64,000 nucleotides of DNA from Paludibacteraceae bacterium (lineage in GTDB: Bacteria > Bacteroidota > Bacteroidia > Bacteroidales > Paludibacteraceae): assembly GCA_905234835.1 (NCBI GenBank), contig CAJOIZ010000001.1, positions 124,001 to 188,000 on the forward strand. Reading direction: 5' to 3'. Positions 61,648-64,000 of the stretch are shown in pieces; position 1 is the first letter of the stretch, and every line of letters begins with the position of its first letter. Both the position numbers and the translations under genes were made by a program. Below the pieces are notes generated by a model that ran no database searches, had not been told where the DNA came from, and was given only the letters and a program-made list of their open reading frames with translations.

Positions 61648-62928
61648 TTATAGTTTCAGGCAGCCTATCGGGATGACGCATATACCGTCCTGACGGCGGT
61701 AGGCAAGAGAGCCGACAGCTGTCACAACAGCCTTGAAGGCGGGCTTGGACATCTGCTCCGTGTTGATTTTCGCTTCCAGCGCATCCAGTGTCTTCACCCC
61801 TTGCGCCATAGCCTCGTCACCGCCCAGTTTGATTTCAATCAAACCGTATTGGCCGTTTCTCAAATGAATGACCGCGTCACACTCCAGTTCTGTCTTGTCG
61901 CGGTAATGGAAAACGTGACCGTCAATCGCCTCCGCATACACTCGCAAATCCCTTATGCACAGCGTTTCAAAAAGGAAGCCGAATGTCTTCAAATCGTTCA
62001 TCAGGTCTTTCGGACCGATACGCATTGCTGCCGCCGCTATGCCCGGATCGACAAAATAACGGGTGTCGGAGGTGCGTATGGCAGTTTTGCTGCGCAGATT
62101 GGGACTCCAGGCCGGCAGGTCTTCCACAACGAACATCTTGCGCAATGCCGTCAGGTAATTTTCAACCGTCTGCACGGAAACGCTCTCCGATGACAGTGAC
62201 GCTTTCATATCGTCCAGTATCACTTTGGCAGAAGCCTGCGAGCCTTGCAGACGTGCATACGAACGCATCAGGTGTTCCGCCCAAACGGGATTGCGCGCCA
62301 CATTGTCCACACGCGATATGTCCGAATTGACAACGGCATCCAGGTAGTTGTATGACGTGCGCAATGCCACCCTTTCGCTCTTGTCCAGCGTGGCGGGCCA
62401 ACCACCTCGGCAGGTCAGAAAAGCAAGCCTGTTGAGATCCATTTGGTTGTGTCCCTCCACGGGTACTGACGGGTCAAAGAGGCTCTCTAAACTGACCTCG
62501 CCGGTTGAGTCACCTGACTCATACAGACTCATCGGACGCATCTTCAGCCAGGCAAAACGTCCGGCACCTGAGTGTTTGATTCTGTCCGTCGATACAGGAA
62601 CGGAAGAGCCTGTCAGAATAAACTGCCCTTCGTGGGACGACCGGTGGTCCACCTCGAAACGGATGGCATCCCAAAGTTGCGGTGCTAGTTGCCATTCGTC
62701 TATCAGACGAGGCGTGTCACCCGTAAGCAGTGCCTTGACCTGAGTGTTGGCGAGATCTGAATACTGCTGCTGCATTTCGGGGTCGGACATATACAGCACA
62801 CTCTTCGCCTGCTGCTCGCATGTGGTGGTTTTTCCGCACCATTTGGAACCCTCAACCAATACGGCACCCACCTCCTCCAGTCTGTCCCGTAACAGGATGT
62901 CTGCGACACGTTGTCTGTATGCTTCCAT
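61648..62928 (-). CDS. ATPase with AAA_14 and DUF4143 domains
   Basis: 426 residues. The N-terminal AAA_14 domain has Walker A GSKWCGKTTT near 30, Walker B PRLIDEWQLAP near 92 and sensor FILTGSSVPV near 123; the C-terminal DUF4143 domain includes TRYFVDPGIAAAAM-like RYFVDPG and TELECDAVIHLRNGQYGLIEIK, with a D...E-x-K core like PD-(D/E)XK folds. Members are abundant in Bacteroidota and archaea with no settled role. Its promoter carries five 23-bp iterated repeats upstream. It resembles the DUF234 ATPase at 13538-14965 in overall plan (P-loop plus nuclease-like tail). Confidence 0.9.
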   Translation of the reverse strand: MEAYRQRVADILLRDRLEEVGAVLVEGSKWCGKTTTCEQQAKSVLYMSDPEMQQQYSDLANTQVKALLTGDTPRLIDEWQLAPQLWDAIRFEVDHRSSHEGQFILTGSSVPVSTDRIKHSGAGRFAWLKMRPMSLYESGDSTGEVSLESLFDPSVPVEGHNQMDLNRLAFLTCRGGWPATLDKSERVALRTSYNYLDAVVNSDISRVDNVARNPVWAEHLMRSYARLQGSQASAKVILDDMKASLSSESVSVQTVENYLTALRKMFVVEDLPAWSPNLRSKTAIRTSDTRYFVDPGIAAAAMRIGPKDLMNDLKTFGFLFETLCIRDLRVYAEAIDGHVFHYRDKTELECDAVIHLRNGQYGLIEIKLGGDEAMAQGVKTLDALEAKINTEQMSKPAFKAVVTAVGSLAYRRQDGICVIPIGCLKL

Positions 62929-62982
62929 AAGCGATGATTTTGCAGAAAAATTGACAAACTATTCGTTTACTCTTTCACGCCG

Positions 62983-63012
62983 CAAAAGTATTCATTATTT
63001 TCAATATACAAA
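62983..63012 (-). promoter_or_regulatory. Promoter of the DUF4143 ATPase gene
   Basis: The minus strand reads TTTG (63012-63009), an 18-bp spacer and TACTTTTG (62990-62983). The start codon is 54 bp downstream. The iterated repeats begin 4 bp upstream of the -33 box. Confidence 0.65.
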
Positions 63013-63016
63013 AATC

Positions 63017-63122
63017 TGTTTTGAATTTGGCTATAATTTTGTTTTGAATTTGGACACGGTTTTGTTTTGAATTTGGCTATAATTTTGTTTTGAATTTGGC
63101 TACTGTTTTGTTTTGAATTTGA
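63017..63122 (-). repeat. Five 23-bp iterated repeats upstream of the DUF4143 ATPase promoter
   Basis: The motif TGTTTTGAATTTGG begins at 63017, 63040, 63063, 63086 and 63109, a spacing of exactly 23 bp each time (the last copy ends GA instead of GG). Between the motifs lie variable stretches such as CTATAATTT or ACACGGTTT. On the coding strand the core is CCAAATTCAAAACA. Helical phasing (about two turns) suggests a row of protein-binding sites. Confidence 0.85.
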
Positions 63123-63287
63123 GACGTTACGCCCATCCGTCCGTTATGCGGCAATCTTATTGCCACCGTTTGGGTGTATGTTCTCAGCAGCAGGTGGAGA
63201 GAATAACTTTTGACCGATAGCCGTATTATTATCGGGCAGTAGTAATACAAAGTCAATGCCGATTGACAATCGGATGAATACAAAGAA

Positions 63288-63316
63288 AAACACCACGCGT
63301 GTTAAGCGTGGTGTGT
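63288..63316 (-). terminator. Terminator of the membrane protein gene
   Basis: Stem CACCACGC/GCGTGGTG (63291-63298 with 63306-63313) with a 7-nt loop; on the minus strand it is followed by TTTTTCTTT. It lies 15 bp beyond the stop at 63331. Confidence 0.85.
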
Positions 63317-63330
63317 GGAGTCAGACATCA

Positions 63331-63957
63331 TTACGTGGTTTCAGAGTCTTCTTTGCGGATACGATATATGATGAAATATACCACCACATAAAGAAACATG
63401 ATGCCAAAAAAGTATAAAAACGCCACAAGCCGTGCACTTTCCGGATCTATGATTTCGCCTCTCGGATGCAAATCATATACATGTCCGCCGGCCTCGCTGC
63501 AAATATTCGATAATACCGCCGGCCCTTCACTTTCGTAATAACTCTGCATGTCTCCGAATGAATTAGGATAGCGGTCAATATGTGCAACAAGAAACGGATA
63601 TACGAAAAGAGTTAATAAAAAATATATCAATGACAAAGGATAGAAAAATATTCTCATCCATAGTCTGCTGAAATCAAAAGCAGGAAGATGCAGAATCTTT
63701 CTTGCCTCTAACTTATCCGTTTTGTACAGACTTTTCAGATAAGTGAAAAAAGGATAAAACACAATTGTGGCAATGACTCCGAACACAAGAAGATGAAACA
63801 ATCCGCCAAATGTAAACGGGACTCTTACAAACCCGCAATTATCCCCGCTTGTCCAATAGTCAAAGAAAGCGTACGCATAAAACGGCCATGCTATCACATA
63901 GGCAAAGATAATCAAGCCAATCGCTGCAATGATATAAAAAAATGGTTTCTGTTTCAT
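63331..63957 (-). CDS. Membrane protein of unknown function
   Basis: 208 residues with about four hydrophobic segments: 7-30 (FYIIAAIGLIIFAYVIAWPF), 48-70, 100-125 and 180-202 (FLYFFGIMFLYVVVYFIIY). The loop between segments three and four (about 128-170) contains Cys and His residues (SNICSEAGGHVYDLH). No family is recognised. It ends with a charged tail RIRKEDSETT. It is monocistronic as far as the window shows, with a strong terminator after it. Confidence 0.7.
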   Translation of the reverse strand: MKQKPFFYIIAAIGLIIFAYVIAWPFYAYAFFDYWTSGDNCGFVRVPFTFGGLFHLLVFGVIATIVFYPFFTYLKSLYKTDKLEARKILHLPAFDFSRLWMRIFFYPLSLIYFLLTLFVYPFLVAHIDRYPNSFGDMQSYYESEGPAVLSNICSEAGGHVYDLHPRGEIIDPESARLVAFLYFFGIMFLYVVVYFIIYRIRKEDSETT

Positions 63958-63969
63958 CTCATGTGTATT

Positions 63970-63988
63970 TTGGCAATAATTATGCCAA
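63970..63988. promoter_or_regulatory. Inverted repeat upstream of the membrane protein gene
   Basis: TTGGCA and TGCCAA (63970-63975 and 63983-63988) are separated by 7 bp, 12 bp before the start codon. It could be an operator or a leader hairpin; the upstream part lies outside the window. Confidence 0.35.
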
Positions 63989-64000
63989 CTCTTAGTGCAA

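Noticed and set aside
63017..63122. Possible CRISPR-like array
   Set aside because: The spacing is 23 bp with 9-bp variable parts, too short for repeats and spacers, and no cas gene is present.

Overview
The window looks like a chromosomal segment of a Bacteroidales bacterium (phylum Bacteroidota); I cannot place it to genus. Supporting signs are promoters of the Bacteroidota form TTTG-N19/20-TAnnTTTG at several loci, few Shine-Dalgarno sites, many lipoproteins with an N-terminal lipobox, BspA-like leucine-rich repeats, a Fibrobacter/Bacteroidales paralogous-domain lipoprotein, a free-standing four-helix-bundle protein and a TamL-type barrel. No rRNA, tRNA, CRISPR array or transposase gene was seen.

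Region 1-7000 (minus strand, AT-rich): a complete branched-chain-amino-acid-type (HAAT) ABC transporter, livH-livM-livG-livF, then a class I methyltransferase, a livK-type lipoprotein and a soluble histidine-kinase-like ATPase that runs off the left edge. Region 7036-13460 (minus strand): a tightly packed set of lipoprotein, triple-AAA+ ATPase, low-molecular-weight phosphotyrosine phosphatase, receiver-like protein and metallophosphoesterase. I do not recognise this set as a described system, and it is the best candidate here for an unnamed phosphorylation-linked module. A DUF234-type ATPase with a two-copy palindromic repeat upstream follows.

Region 15000-19000 is mostly non-coding: heptameric repeat arrays, modular hairpin repeats, a possible small RNA, a mosaic lipoprotein gene, a 50-residue ORF in front of it, and a 325-nt leader that looks like an attenuator. 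Region 19164-28723 (plus strand) carries a secreted surface protein, rseP, wbpD/wlbB-like acetyltransferase, dnaX, ygiQ, an M23 peptidase and typA. Region 28797-42742 (minus strand) encodes a giant adhesin-like protein of about 3350 residues, a small C-terminally anchored partner, and a BspA-like protein. Three secreted proteins in the window end in the same RNG-x2-Y-x3-GQ motif.

Region 44449-61119 is one co-directional run with gaps of no more than about 20 bp: LysM glucosaminidase, DUF721 protein, MutS2, FolK, S9 peptidase, a tripartite RND efflux pump, and a 1598-residue protein that joins a TamB-like transenvelope part to an Omp85/TamL-type outer-membrane barrel in one chain. The right end holds a DUF4143-type ATPase with five 23-bp iterated repeats directly upstream of its promoter, and a small membrane protein.

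Motif calls come from reading the translated sequence; no database search was run.
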